Assembly: GCF_013141865.1 (NCBI RefSeq)
Contig: NZ_RCST01000001.1
Location: 3,472,001 to 3,536,000 of the forward strand
Reading direction: 5' to 3'
Length of the DNA stretch: 64,000 nucleotides
Source of the DNA: Methylomonas sp. ZR1
GTDB taxonomy: Bacteria > Pseudomonadota > Gammaproteobacteria > Methylococcales > Methylomonadaceae
The notes below the pieces were generated by a model. It ran no database searches. It was not told where the DNA came from and saw only the letters and a program-made list of their open reading frames with translations. This document shows, one piece after another, positions 18,171-27,695 of this stretch (positions are counted from its first letter, which is position 1; the number at the start of each line of letters is the position of its first letter). Position numbers and translations under genes: made by a program.

Positions 18171-19259
18171 TTATGTTCTCCGGTAACGGTGCGGAACGAA
18201 AGGTAGCGAAGTGACCGTCACCGAAATAGCAGAGTTCCGCACCAGCGCGGTTAATCCGGTACTCGGCTCGGCAAATCGGCGATCCAACAGCGCCATCGCC
18301 ACCGGCCGATTTAGACTCGGCGAGAAACTGCCGCTGGTCACCGTGCCGATTGACTGTTCCTGATGCACAATCTCACAGCCGTCCCGCACTGGAATACGGC
18401 CATCCACCAGTAAGCCGACGCGCACTCGCTCCGCGCCATCCTGCCGTTGCGGCAGAATTTTTTCCGCGCCGGGAAAATCGCTGTGGCCTTTTTTGAATAT
18501 CCATTGCAAGCCCGCCTCGATAGGCGTAATCGATTCGCTGAGTTCGTGTCCATACAGGCACAAACCGGCTTCCAAACGCAGCGTATCTCTAGCACCCAAG
18601 CCAATCGGTTCAACACAGTCGTCCGCCAACAGCAAACGGGCGATGTGCTCGGCGTCGGCTTGCGGCAAGGATATTTCAAAGCCGTCTTCGCCAGTGTAGC
18701 CGCTACGGCTGATGTGGCATAGGGTTCCGGCAATATCGGTGGCGCACGCTTGCATAAATTTCAGCTCGCCAGTCTGCGGCGCAAACTTGGCCAGCACCGC
18801 TGCCGCAGCCGGCCCTTGTAAGGCAAACAAGGCTAGCTCAGCTAACGCTTCGAATACGCAATCGGCCGGTAATTGGCTGCGCAGATAAGCAAAATCCTTG
18901 TCCTTGCAACCGGCATTGACGATGAGGGATAAGCCGGATTCGATGCGGGTGACGATGATGTCGTCGATAACGCCGCCGTCGGCATTAGTCAACACCGTAT
19001 ATTTCTGCGCGCCGCACTTTAAATCGACGATGCCGCCGGGCGTGAGTTTTTCTAAGGCCTCTGCCGCGCCTTCGCCCAATATTCGGCACTGGCCCATATG
19101 GGAAATATCGAAGAAACCGGCCTGGCTGCGGCAGTGCAAATGCTCGTGAATGATGCCGTTTTTGTATTGCACCGGCATCTGGTAACCGGCAAACGTGGTC
19201 ATCTTGGCACCTAGTTGCCGATGTAAATCGTATAAGGGAGTTTGCTTTGAACTATTCAC
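18171..19259 (-). CDS. gcvT: Aminomethyltransferase, T-protein of glycine cleavage
   Basis: This 362-residue protein is the standard GcvT length. Family blocks visible include [17 protein letters not shown] near the start, FDISHMG, the central [11 protein letters not shown], and [14 protein letters not shown]. The proposed start is GTG at 19259. It transfers the methylene group from the GcvH-bound intermediate to tetrahydrofolate. It is first in the gcvT-gcvP unit. The 152-bp leader region upstream shows no tandem glycine-riboswitch fold that I can recognise. Confidence 0.95.
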   Translation of the reverse strand: MNSSKQTPLYDLHRQLGAKMTTFAGYQMPVQYKNGIIHEHLHCRSQAGFFDISHMGQCRILGEGAAEALEKLTPGGIVDLKCGAQKYTVLTNADGGVIDDIIVTRIESGLSLIVNAGCKDKDFAYLRSQLPADCVFEALAELALFALQGPAAAAVLAKFAPQTGELKFMQACATDIAGTLCHISRSGYTGEDGFEISLPQADAEHIARLLLADDCVEPIGLGARDTLRLEAGLCLYGHELSESITPIEAGLQWIFKKGHSDFPGAEKILPQRQDGAERVRVGLLVDGRIPVRDGCEIVHQEQSIGTVTSGSFSPSLNRPVAMALLDRRFAEPSTGLTALVRNSAISVTVTSLPFVPHRYRRT

Positions 19260-19411
19260 CTGGACATCCCGTGTGGATTAGTAATGGTGCAAGTCTAGCC
19301 GCGTAGTGCGGCCAAACCAAGGTATTTAGCATTAATGCCGCACGCAATATCGTTTGGCAATTTTCGAAAAAGCAGTGTTGCGTTCCACCAACACGGCCAT
19401 TCCGCAGTCCG

Positions 19412-22400
19412 TCAATCGGCAATCGCCTGGAGATAATGCGCCCGCGATAACAGATACAAGGGGCTGGAGGAAATTGAGACGATGGCCTGACCTACATTGT
19501 CGACGGCCAGTTCCCGCGCATGCCCGACGACATCCACCGCCACCCAGGCTTTGCTCGGGTCCAGCCGTATTGGCCAGTCACTGCGGGCGTCATCTGTTCG
19601 CCAGATCATCAAAGTCTCGCCGAAATAGGCAGCCTGGACCTTATCGTCGTGGGTATCGACGGCTCGATAAGGCCAACCGTCGATCAGCGCCCCGGCAGTA
19701 TACATCGCTGCTTCGCCGGGCTTATGGCCCAAGGAATAGTCCCAGATTCGGCCGTACGCCAGGTCATATTCGTGGGCGATGCAAAACGCTAAGCCCAGAT
19801 AATCCTGACGGCTGTTGACCCAGGCGATGATTTTCGCCACCTGCTCGGCCTGCCAGCGCCGGCCGCTGAAACCGTGCATGGCCTTGGCACCGGTTTCGCC
19901 AAGCCAGAACGGCAATTTGTTGCTGCGGCCCAGGCTGGCATAGCTTGCCAACACGCCCCGCTCATCTTCGTTGGAACCATTACCAATCGGCCCGCCAAAA
20001 CGCGGTGGCTGCTGCGGATAGGCGTGCACGTCCCAAGCGTCGTGGTAGTTATCCAAACCCAATTGCAATACCTGTTTAAACCAATCGCCCTCGCCCGGCC
20101 TGACCAAGCTGCCGCCGACATAATGCGCATCGCTGCGGGCTTGATGGGCTTGTTGATATTCCCATTTCGCTCGTTCGACCCAATGCGCCGGCTCGCGCAG
20201 CACTTGCCAATCGGCTTCATGGCGGATGTCTATTTCGTTTGTGGCTTTAAAATAGCGGGTGTAAGCCGCCGCAGATTGGATAAAGCTTTGGCCGTCAGTA
20301 GGCTTGTCGTTCAACCAATTGCTGTCGCCTGACGAATCGGCAAATAACTGCAAACCGCGCTGTTTGGCTTGTTCCCACAGCGGCTTATAGTCAGGAGCAA
20401 AACCCGGATAGCTGCCGTAGCTTCTGAAAATCCCCATCCGTTCCAGCCAAGCAAAATAGCCGCCAGACTGCTTGAAACTTTTGTCCCCGTCGGCCAGCGC
20501 GTAATAATCGTTGTTCCAGAGTTTCTTTTGCGCCAGCCTTTGCTTTTGGGCGGCATTGCCGCCGACCACACTAAAACCGTCGGCTGGATAATGCATGATC
20601 AAGCGGCCGTCGGTCGTATACAAGGACGGATAGACCGCGTAATAACCCGGCTCAAGAAGCTTGCCAAAATCGGCTTCAATCTGACCGGGAAAAGTATCGC
20701 TGACTTCCCGTTCGGCGATTTGTTTGCCGCTGTAATCCACTAGGCGCAGACGGCATTTTGCCGGGAAGCGCAGTAGCGGCGCCGCTAAAGTCGTTTCTTC
20801 CAAAATCGGCTGCCAGCGTAAATCCACCTTTAACTTCAGTGCATCCCCCGGATGCAGCAGGTTGGCAGGTGCATCAACGAACACGATGGGCCGTAACTTT
20901 GTGGCAATCTGTTGTAAAGCCAGATCGGCATCGGGATCGCTAACTTGGGTTGTCAAGCCTGTCAATGTCTGCCCGGCCGGATCGGTGAATACACCGGAGA
21001 AATAAAAGCGCTGTCCTTGCTCATGTTGCATTACCAGTTTCAGCAGCAGGCTATGCCAGCCAGGAGTCAGGTTTAGCGTCGCCACTTGCGGCGATTGCAT
21101 GCGCTCGGCGCTGGCGGTGGCCAGCAAGCCTTCGGTGGTCAAGCCATGCAATAGCGTTTTGGCTTGAGCACCCATGGATTTCGCAAAGCCGGCGGGTGGG
21201 CTTGGATCATCGGTAAACGTAATAGATTGACCATCCAGCCAGCCGGCTGATTTGATACCGGATTGCCTTAGATGCAACAGCGTTGGCCTTGCTTGCTGGG
21301 CATGAATGTAAAGCTGCGCATAGCCAGTACCGCGCGACCAACCGTAGGCATGTGCAGTGTTGGCTTCAATGTCGGCGTCACCGTTGGCTTGGGTTGGCGC
21401 GATGCGCCAATCGCGCATTTTGCCGCCCATCATTTCCAGGCTCAGATAGGCTTGCTCAGGATTGGGCCGTAAGATAGTTTCCGTATCCAGGCCAAACACC
21501 GATACGCCGGCTTGGCCGTCCTGCAAACCGCCGACCAGCCAAGCCATTGGCACACCGTTTTGCAACGGTGTCGGCGGCAGTGGATTCACTTGGGCGGGTA
21601 TCGGCATAGTGCCGAATTTGCCGGGTTCAGTCAGAAACTTGAGCACCTCCGCTGCTGCGGCCGGTTGAGTCAAGACGCCGAGCACGGTGAAATGGTCGTC
21701 GGCGATTACTGCGGCGGGCAGAGTCTTAATATTTAACTGCCCGGCCATCGCTTCGGCTGCGGGGCCGAGCAAATAAGTGACCGGCAAATTTTCATAGACC
21801 GGTCGCGCCGCATCCGCAGCCAAACCGCGAAATAACCTCTCGGCATGTTCGCCCTTGCCATCCAACAGATAGAGGCGTCGCGGGCCTGCGGCGGCAGGTT
21901 TGGTCAACGCCAAAAAGCGATTTCTGGCCTGCGCTTGCTCGGCGGACATCCAATCGCCGACCGGCTTATCAAGTATTAATAAAAATGCGTCGAAAACTTT
22001 GGCCCCGTCGGCCTTGCCGCTATTTTCGATGTCCAGCCAACGGTCGCCAGGCAACAATGTCACACCGGCGGATGCCGGCAACCATTGGTATTCCCACGGG
22101 GTGTTGTTAGTCAGGTCAAACTCGGTGCGAGTCGCCAGTTCTTCAGGTTTTGCACCGGCCTTGACGATGAAGCGTTGTTTGACCTGAGACACTTCGCCGC
22201 CGCTTTTATAGCGGGCCAGCAATCGATATTCCCCGGGCTTAAGGGCTGTCGGCAATGCAAAACGAAAACTACCGCCCCAATCGCCAAACCCTTGATGAAA
22301 CAATAATGCTTCATCCTGCTCGATGGCCAGTGCGCCGGTATTGTGGCCTGCCGTGGCGCTACCAGTAACAACGTCGAGATAGCGCGGCTTGGGCAACGCC

Positions 22401-23095
22401 GCCAAGATTGGCGCCTTGCCTAATTCCAAGAGCACTGCCGGTTGATCCGCACGACCCTCCCAGGGCAACGCCGCCCACGGCGGAGCCAACAAAAACGCAT
22501 CGAACACTTTGGCATCGTGACCATTGCCGCTGTTGCGAATTTCGATCACCGTATCACCGGCTTTCAGCGGCACCGGCTTATCACCGGTCATCCAGGCGTA
22601 TTCCCAGCCGCTGGGTTTCAGCGCAAAGCTGCCGCGCAACGCCAACTGACCGGTATCCGGTCCCGCCCAGATTTCAAAAGTCTGTACGCAAACATTTGGA
22701 TCGCCGCCCTGCCGCCAGCGCGCCCAAAATTTAAAATCACCCGCCGCAGGCTGGGTTAAGTTGAACCGAAAAGCCGCCGGCCATGCGCCAAAGCCGGCAT
22801 GCAACACGTTGACAGCATCAGGTTCGACTTGCCAACTGACGCCGGCTTGCGGTTCCGGCAGCGCTTGGCCTTGCACGATCTGGACACCGGGCAGGGTATG
22901 AGATAGTGCAGAAGGCGCACTGCCCAACTCAAGCAAGAAGGCCGGGTGCTGCGGCGTCGGATTAATGGGAAGATTATGAGTTGCGTCATTTAATCCGGCC
23001 TGGCTCGCACCAGGAGCGGCAATTGCCAGCAGACAGGTAAAAATGCAGCGCGCGGAAACCGAAAACAGCCGAAGGGATATAGTGCGGGGAGGCAT
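19412..23095 (-). CDS. Large secreted protein with two repeated beta domains and clan GH-A-like C-terminal domain
   Basis: This 1227-residue protein has a cleavable signal sequence (hydrophobic FTCLLAIAAPGASQA). Residues about 48-215 and 225-385 are tandem copies of one beta-rich domain: both contain xLLELGxAP, GFGxWxxxFRF and NSGxxxxAKVFDAFLL. A thioredoxin-like stretch follows near 390-500. The C-terminal 350 residues resemble a glycosidase barrel: KATNEIDI (candidate acid/base Glu954, after the clan-typical Asn) and FWLGETGAK (candidate nucleophile Glu1067). A plausible role is cleavage of an extracellular or cell-surface polysaccharide, with the repeats as sugar-binding modules. I cannot assign a GH family number. 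The start has AAGGA upstream. Confidence 0.72.
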   Translation of the reverse strand: MPPRTISLRLFSVSARCIFTCLLAIAAPGASQAGLNDATHNLPINPTPQHPAFLLELGSAPSALSHTLPGVQIVQGQALPEPQAGVSWQVEPDAVNVLHAGFGAWPAAFRFNLTQPAAGDFKFWARWRQGGDPNVCVQTFEIWAGPDTGQLALRGSFALKPSGWEYAWMTGDKPVPLKAGDTVIEIRNSGNGHDAKVFDAFLLAPPWAALPWEGRADQPAVLLELGKAPILAALPKPRYLDVVTGSATAGHNTGALAIEQDEALLFHQGFGDWGGSFRFALPTALKPGEYRLLARYKSGGEVSQVKQRFIVKAGAKPEELATRTEFDLTNNTPWEYQWLPASAGVTLLPGDRWLDIENSGKADGAKVFDAFLLILDKPVGDWMSAEQAQARNRFLALTKPAAAGPRRLYLLDGKGEHAERLFRGLAADAARPVYENLPVTYLLGPAAEAMAGQLNIKTLPAAVIADDHFTVLGVLTQPAAAAEVLKFLTEPGKFGTMPIPAQVNPLPPTPLQNGVPMAWLVGGLQDGQAGVSVFGLDTETILRPNPEQAYLSLEMMGGKMRDWRIAPTQANGDADIEANTAHAYGWSRGTGYAQLYIHAQQARPTLLHLRQSGIKSAGWLDGQSITFTDDPSPPAGFAKSMGAQAKTLLHGLTTEGLLATASAERMQSPQVATLNLTPGWHSLLLKLVMQHEQGQRFYFSGVFTDPAGQTLTGLTTQVSDPDADLALQQIATKLRPIVFVDAPANLLHPGDALKLKVDLRWQPILEETTLAAPLLRFPAKCRLRLVDYSGKQIAEREVSDTFPGQIEADFGKLLEPGYYAVYPSLYTTDGRLIMHYPADGFSVVGGNAAQKQRLAQKKLWNNDYYALADGDKSFKQSGGYFAWLERMGIFRSYGSYPGFAPDYKPLWEQAKQRGLQLFADSSGDSNWLNDKPTDGQSFIQSAAAYTRYFKATNEIDIRHEADWQVLREPAHWVERAKWEYQQAHQARSDAHYVGGSLVRPGEGDWFKQVLQLGLDNYHDAWDVHAYPQQPPRFGGPIGNGSNEDERGVLASYASLGRSNKLPFWLGETGAKAMHGFSGRRWQAEQVAKIIAWVNSRQDYLGLAFCIAHEYDLAYGRIWDYSLGHKPGEAAMYTAGALIDGWPYRAVDTHDDKVQAAYFGETLMIWRTDDARSDWPIRLDPSKAWVAVDVVGHARELAVDNVGQAIVSISSSPLYLLSRAHYLQAIAD

Positions 23096-23254
23096 CGAAA
23101 ATCCTTGTCAGTTATAAACACCCGAGCCCAGCCCGGGAGCAGACACATCCTTGTCGACACCATGATAAAACAGCTTGGCAAAAATTTCCGCTTTAGTGCC
23201 CGTTCATTAGCCGATGCAAATCATTGGGCGTTGCGCTGGAACAAAAACAGAAAC

Positions 23255-24949
23255 TCAATTGACGGCCTGAGTTAGCTGTAGAAGTGGCGGGCTAAAGTCG
23301 AAACCGAAATGCTTAGGGTCTTCGCCTATCACCGCCGCCGAGACGATGTAAAACACGTAATCATAGGTTTCTACTGGAATTTCGTATTGCTGGATGAATT
23401 TCCAGAAGTTGCGGTCGCGCGGGTTATCCGGCATTTTTTCCACCATCCCGCGTACCTTATTGTGGCCGTAGTTATAACTGGCCATCACCAACAAGCCCGA
23501 TGCCTGCGCCTGCTTGCTGTAGATGTATTTCAGGTATTTGGCGCCAGCTTGGGTGGCCTGCGCAAAATCAAAACGCGCATCCTGCTCGTCGTATTCTCTG
23601 ACATTTGCTAGCGGTCCGGGCAGTAAACCGTATTCCTGGCCGGTGGTGGCTAAGAATTGCCAGGCCCCCTTGGCAATGCCAAAGCGCGTTTCCGGCCCTA
23701 TCGCTTTCGTGTCGTAATTGCTTTCCTGCAGCGGCAAATACATAAAATAAGCGGGCAGACCTTCCTTATCCAAGGCTTCCAGCACCATCGGGCCGTATTG
23801 GTTGTCTTGCATGTTTTTAATAGCCAGGCGCAATCTGCCGGTATCTTGCCAATTTTTGATGTATTGCCGCACTTGCGTGACAAATTCTTCAGGCAGTTCC
23901 AGCTCACTTTCGCCAAAGCCTCTGACCACCCGCGTGATTAACTCGCGTTCGTATTGTTCGTCGGTCGGGAAGCTCAGGCGTAGAAAATCGATTTCTTTCA
24001 GGTATTCCTGATACTTGGCTTTCATTAGCTTCAGCTTTTGCCGCTCCTCGGCCAGGCGTTTTTTTTCTTCCAGAATTTTCGCCTGTTCGGCTTTGATGCG
24101 CTCCTGCGAGACCTTTAGTTTTTCGTCCTTTAACTCCTCCAGAGCCTTACCCAGAGATTCGATATTTTCCGCCAAGCGAATATCGGCTTGCGACAAACTG
24201 ACTTCCAGGGTTTTGACGTCGTAAAACATGTTGATCGCCAGCTTACGGGCATTGTCCAGCGCCAGGTATTGGTAAGTGACCAAGCCGGCGGCTATCACAA
24301 ACAAGATTCCCAAGGACCAAATCAGTTTTTTATAGTTTTTGGTTCTGACGGTTCTATCCTCGCGGATCACCCGCCGCACCATGCGCGTGTAATCGCCCAT
24401 ATCCGCCGATTCTTCTTCGGACAACAGGCGGTTTTTGATGGCGTCGGCAGATAAATTCCGTTGCGGCTTGGGTGGTGGGGCTATGGGCTGATTTAAAACC
24501 GGCGTTTGCGCAGCGGCAAATAAAGTGGCGTCGTCTTTAGGCGTGGGCAAAACGGGTCTTGCATTTGCCGAGGCGATTTTTAGTTCAAACGGTGAAACGC
24601 CCAGACCCAACAACACCGGCAACTGCAACTTGGTTTTGGCGGCCAGTCTTTGCTTATCCAGATACACGCCGTGCGTACTGTTTAAATCATAAAGCCACCA
24701 GCCGTCCGCTTCGCGCTTGATTTGCAAATGATGCCGGCTGATGGATTGATCGTTGACGACCACCGAGTTCTCTTGGGCACGCCCCACGCTGAAACTGTTC
24801 TCGAAGACGTAATTGGCTATCACTTGTCCGCTAATATTCAGCAAATCGACCAGTAGCGTTTCCGGCTTGACCAATACGGTGCGATCAGCATCTACTTCCG
24901 CTACGTTAAACGGACCGACACCCATGAAAACGGTTTTATCGTCTTCCAT
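23255..24949 (-). CDS. FHA-transmembrane-coiled-coil-lytic transglycosylase (SLT) fusion protein
   Basis: The protein is 564 residues from the ATG at 24949, which has GAGG upstream; a TTG lies one codon earlier. Residues about 30-120 form a forkhead-associated phosphothreonine-binding domain (FSVGRAQENSVVV, SISRHHLQI, STHGVYLD). A proline-rich linker follows, then one membrane span near 208-230 (LIWSLGILFVIAAGLVTYQYL). A Lys/Glu-rich coiled coil spans roughly 240-325. The C-terminal domain is an SLT-type lytic transglycosylase with catalytic Glu409 in LPLQESNYD, then KGAWQF and ASYNYGHNKV. The FHA part would face the cytoplasm and the SLT part the periplasm, so kinase signalling could be tied to peptidoglycan cleavage. 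Confidence 0.85.
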   Translation of the reverse strand: MEDDKTVFMGVGPFNVAEVDADRTVLVKPETLLVDLLNISGQVIANYVFENSFSVGRAQENSVVVNDQSISRHHLQIKREADGWWLYDLNSTHGVYLDKQRLAAKTKLQLPVLLGLGVSPFELKIASANARPVLPTPKDDATLFAAAQTPVLNQPIAPPPKPQRNLSADAIKNRLLSEEESADMGDYTRMVRRVIREDRTVRTKNYKKLIWSLGILFVIAAGLVTYQYLALDNARKLAINMFYDVKTLEVSLSQADIRLAENIESLGKALEELKDEKLKVSQERIKAEQAKILEEKKRLAEERQKLKLMKAKYQEYLKEIDFLRLSFPTDEQYERELITRVVRGFGESELELPEEFVTQVRQYIKNWQDTGRLRLAIKNMQDNQYGPMVLEALDKEGLPAYFMYLPLQESNYDTKAIGPETRFGIAKGAWQFLATTGQEYGLLPGPLANVREYDEQDARFDFAQATQAGAKYLKYIYSKQAQASGLLVMASYNYGHNKVRGMVEKMPDNPRDRNFWKFIQQYEIPVETYDYVFYIVSAAVIGEDPKHFGFDFSPPLLQLTQAVN

Positions 24950-25115
24950 CAATTTGCCTCATCGTTACATTGCCTGCGCAGAATCTTGCTATCCCACCCT
25001 TAACTCCCGCGGGCGACTGTGTGCTTGACTTGCGACAATGGTTTCCCGCCTTGGGAATGCCAGCCGCAAAGAATTTAAGGACGGGGTTAATAATCGCTCT
25101 TATGTATAGGCGATT

Positions 25116-26189
25116 TCAAAAAACCGCTTTAGCTTTTAATCCCGAAACCAGCTGTGTGGTAAATGCCTGTTTATCTCGCATATCCAAATGCGAGCCGTCC
25201 GGCAATGCAAAGTTTAACGCCGGATAATCCTGAGAATTAAAAGTTATTGCTCGGCTATGAGCGGCAAATACATCCCAACCAAATTCACGTGGGCTTCTAT
25301 ACTCATCAATGGCGAAAATCAATCCTGCCATCGGGAAGTTGATAAAGGCGATTTTGCCGCCCCGCTCCAAAATCCGGTCTGTCAGGCGATTGACGTAGAA
25401 AAACTGCTCCGGCGCGTAATGGGTCGGTGCCGATTGCTGCAAAGCGTCAATCACCAGACGTTCGAAATCGGCTTGCGAGGCTACTTTAGCGAGATCGACC
25501 GTTTGCCCAAGGTTACGCAACACCCGCTGAATATAAAACATCGGCTGGTCGACCAATTGATAATCTGCATCGCGTTGCCGATTGGGCTTTGTGCTGAGAT
25601 AAAGCGGCCTGACTTTGCCCGGCGTAATCAACCGTATCAACAAATCGCTGGCCGGCATGCCGCTGGCGTATAACGCAGACCATTGTTGCACCCGACTTTT
25701 CAGTAGCGTTTCCAGCTTGGGCGCCACCAGGTCTTTGTATTCTTTGTGGTAAAAGCTGATCCATTCGTTGGCGCGATCGGTGTGCGATTTTTCCACCAAT
25801 TTCCAGACATCGCCGGACACCAGTACGGTGCCGGTAATACTGTCATCGGCGGCCAAATCAGCCAACACCGGCAAAAACTCCGAACCGTCTATCGCCAGTT
25901 GCACTGGGGTTAAGCCGGTTGCGGCAGCCAATACATCCAAATCCACATCCAGTTGCATGCGCGAGTCGCCAACCAGGATCAGGGCCTGCTTACCCAGCAA
26001 CGCGGCTTTAGTGCGTTCGGTGGCCCACAACTCCTTGCTGTCCTGCACAGTGGGCTGAAAGCCGATTTGCCGTAACCTCAGCTCGACAACCGTCAACAGC
26101 AGCACGGCAATCGCCATCCCCGCCAGAACGCTGCGTTTAAGGGCTTGCTGGGGCAAACGATCACTAGAATTGGAAGTATATGAATGCAC
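25116..26189 (-). CDS. SGNH-like O-acetyltransferase partner of MBOAT protein (PatB/AlgJ-like)
   Basis: The protein is about 357 residues with one N-terminal membrane anchor (LAGMAIAVLLLTVVELRL) and a periplasmic domain. It has an SGNH-type GDSRMQ motif (Ser nucleophile candidate) near the start of the domain and DGSHLD near the C-terminus (Asp/His of the triad). It overlaps the MBOAT gene end by 26 bp if the GTG at 26189 is the start. That start is favoured by GGTGA just upstream; a GTG at 26219 is also possible. Paired MBOAT and SGNH proteins O-acetylate periplasmic polymers (PatA/PatB on peptidoglycan, AlgI/AlgJ/AlgX on alginate). Context near mltB, mrdA and rodA favours peptidoglycan, but this is inference. 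Confidence 0.72.
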   Translation of the reverse strand: MHSYTSNSSDRLPQQALKRSVLAGMAIAVLLLTVVELRLRQIGFQPTVQDSKELWATERTKAALLGKQALILVGDSRMQLDVDLDVLAAATGLTPVQLAIDGSEFLPVLADLAADDSITGTVLVSGDVWKLVEKSHTDRANEWISFYHKEYKDLVAPKLETLLKSRVQQWSALYASGMPASDLLIRLITPGKVRPLYLSTKPNRQRDADYQLVDQPMFYIQRVLRNLGQTVDLAKVASQADFERLVIDALQQSAPTHYAPEQFFYVNRLTDRILERGGKIAFINFPMAGLIFAIDEYRSPREFGWDVFAAHSRAITFNSQDYPALNFALPDGSHLDMRDKQAFTTQLVSGLKAKAVF

Positions 26190-27576
26190 GACTATCACCC
26201 GTAGAAAAAATACCCACACAAACCATCAACAAGGCGACGAGGCTGGTTTTGACCATGGGCGAAAAACTGTCGAATCGTTGTTCAAGCCTGATGTCCCGGC
26301 TGACGATATGCCAAATCAACGTTGTTGCCATGACGGTCACGACGACAATCCGGCTGAGCATCCCCAATTCACTACTGCCCGTGGTATTGGTCAGTGCCCC
26401 TAATATTGCCGCTAAGTTGTCGAAGCCTTGCGCACGAAACGGAATCCAGGTCAGCGACACCAGCAAAAAGGTCAGCACAATCAGCACCAGTTTTGGCGCA
26501 AGCCCAAGCGGACGATAAGCCGTGACTTGCTTGATGCCGTGTTCGACCACTAAAAACAAGCCGTGCAAACATCCCCATACCGCAAAAGTCCAGGCCGCAC
26601 CATGCCATAGCCCACCCAAGATCATCACCAATACCAGATTGAAGACGGTCCTAACGGGCTTACCTCTGCTGCCGCCGAGACTAAAATACAGGTAATCCCG
26701 TAACCAGCTGGACAGCGAGATATGCCAGCGCTTCCAGAAATCCGAAAAGCCCAGCGCGCCATAAGGACAATGAAAATTATCGGGCAGGCTAAAACCCAAA
26801 GTCAGCGCAGCACCGATGGCGCATAAGGAGTAGCCTGCAAAGTCGAAAAAGATTTGCCCGGAAAACGCCAACACACCCAGCCAAACATCCTGCGCGGCAA
26901 ACGCACTGGGCGTAGCGTAAATCTGATCGACTACCGGCGCTAAGGCAGTGTCAGCCAAAATGGCTTTGGCGAAAATTCCGAATAAAAATAGCGTCAGCCC
27001 CCAAACGAATTGCTGACTGGTGGCTTTTTGCGGGGCTTTACACTGGGGCAGAAACTGGGGTGCGCGGACAATTGGCCCGGCCACCAGTTGCGGAAAAAAG
27101 GTCACAAACAAGGAAAAATCCAGAAAGCTGGTTTCGGCTGGCGTTTTGCGTTGATAAACGTCCAGCGTGTAGGACAAAGTTTGGAAGGTATAAAAGGAAA
27201 TACCGATCGGCAACACAATGCCCAAAGGCAGCGGTTGATAGTTTATTCCGGCCAACCCGAGCAAACCGGCAAAACTTTGGTTCAAGAAATCCGCGTATTT
27301 GAAAAAACCCAGAAAACCAAGATTCACCAACAAACTAATCGTCAGCAAACCTTTGCGGCGTTCCTGGCTTTTTGCCGCCGCCATGGTTTTGGCCAGAAAA
27401 AAGTCTACGGTGGTGGAAATCCATAACAGCACCACGAATGGCGGATTCCAGGCGGCGTAGAACAAATAACTGGCGATTAGCAGAACGATTTTTTGCGTTC
27501 GCCAATTGCGTATCGAATAATGCAGGGCTAAAACGATTAGCCAAAAAATCAGAAATAAAAACGAATCAAATTGCAT
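26164..27576 (-). CDS. MBOAT-family membrane O-acyltransferase (PatA/AlgI-like)
   Basis: This 470-residue polytopic membrane protein shows MBOAT hallmarks: FPQLVAGPIVR, DFWKRWHISLSSWLRDYLY and the catalytic-His block GGLWHGAAWTF. It would move acetyl groups from cytoplasmic acetyl-CoA across the inner membrane. The SGNH protein encoded immediately downstream and overlapping would transfer them to the polymer. No alginate biosynthesis genes are nearby. Peptidoglycan O-acetylation is a reasonable guess because the gene lies 120 bp from mltB and the elongasome genes. Confidence 0.87.
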   Translation of the reverse strand: MQFDSFLFLIFWLIVLALHYSIRNWRTQKIVLLIASYLFYAAWNPPFVVLLWISTTVDFFLAKTMAAAKSQERRKGLLTISLLVNLGFLGFFKYADFLNQSFAGLLGLAGINYQPLPLGIVLPIGISFYTFQTLSYTLDVYQRKTPAETSFLDFSLFVTFFPQLVAGPIVRAPQFLPQCKAPQKATSQQFVWGLTLFLFGIFAKAILADTALAPVVDQIYATPSAFAAQDVWLGVLAFSGQIFFDFAGYSLCAIGAALTLGFSLPDNFHCPYGALGFSDFWKRWHISLSSWLRDYLYFSLGGSRGKPVRTVFNLVLVMILGGLWHGAAWTFAVWGCLHGLFLVVEHGIKQVTAYRPLGLAPKLVLIVLTFLLVSLTWIPFRAQGFDNLAAILGALTNTTGSSELGMLSRIVVVTVMATTLIWHIVSRDIRLEQRFDSFSPMVKTSLVALLMVCVGIFSTGDSRAFIYFQF

Positions 27577-27695
27577 AGGCCGGCTGCCAGTTGAAACAGG
27601 GCCGACAGAATCGGCCGTGTAAAGTCAGATGGACGCGCTGGCAAGCTTGTATTTGCCAGTGCCGGACAAGAATAGTCCAACAATGGCAATCACGC

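Noticed and set aside
15245..19259. Complete glycine cleavage operon including gcvH
   Set aside because: Only gcvT and gcvP are present; no lipoyl carrier protein lies on either side in this window.
19260..19411. Possible glycine riboswitch upstream of gcvT
   Set aside because: The 152-bp region shows no tandem aptamer pattern or expression-platform hairpin that I could recognise.
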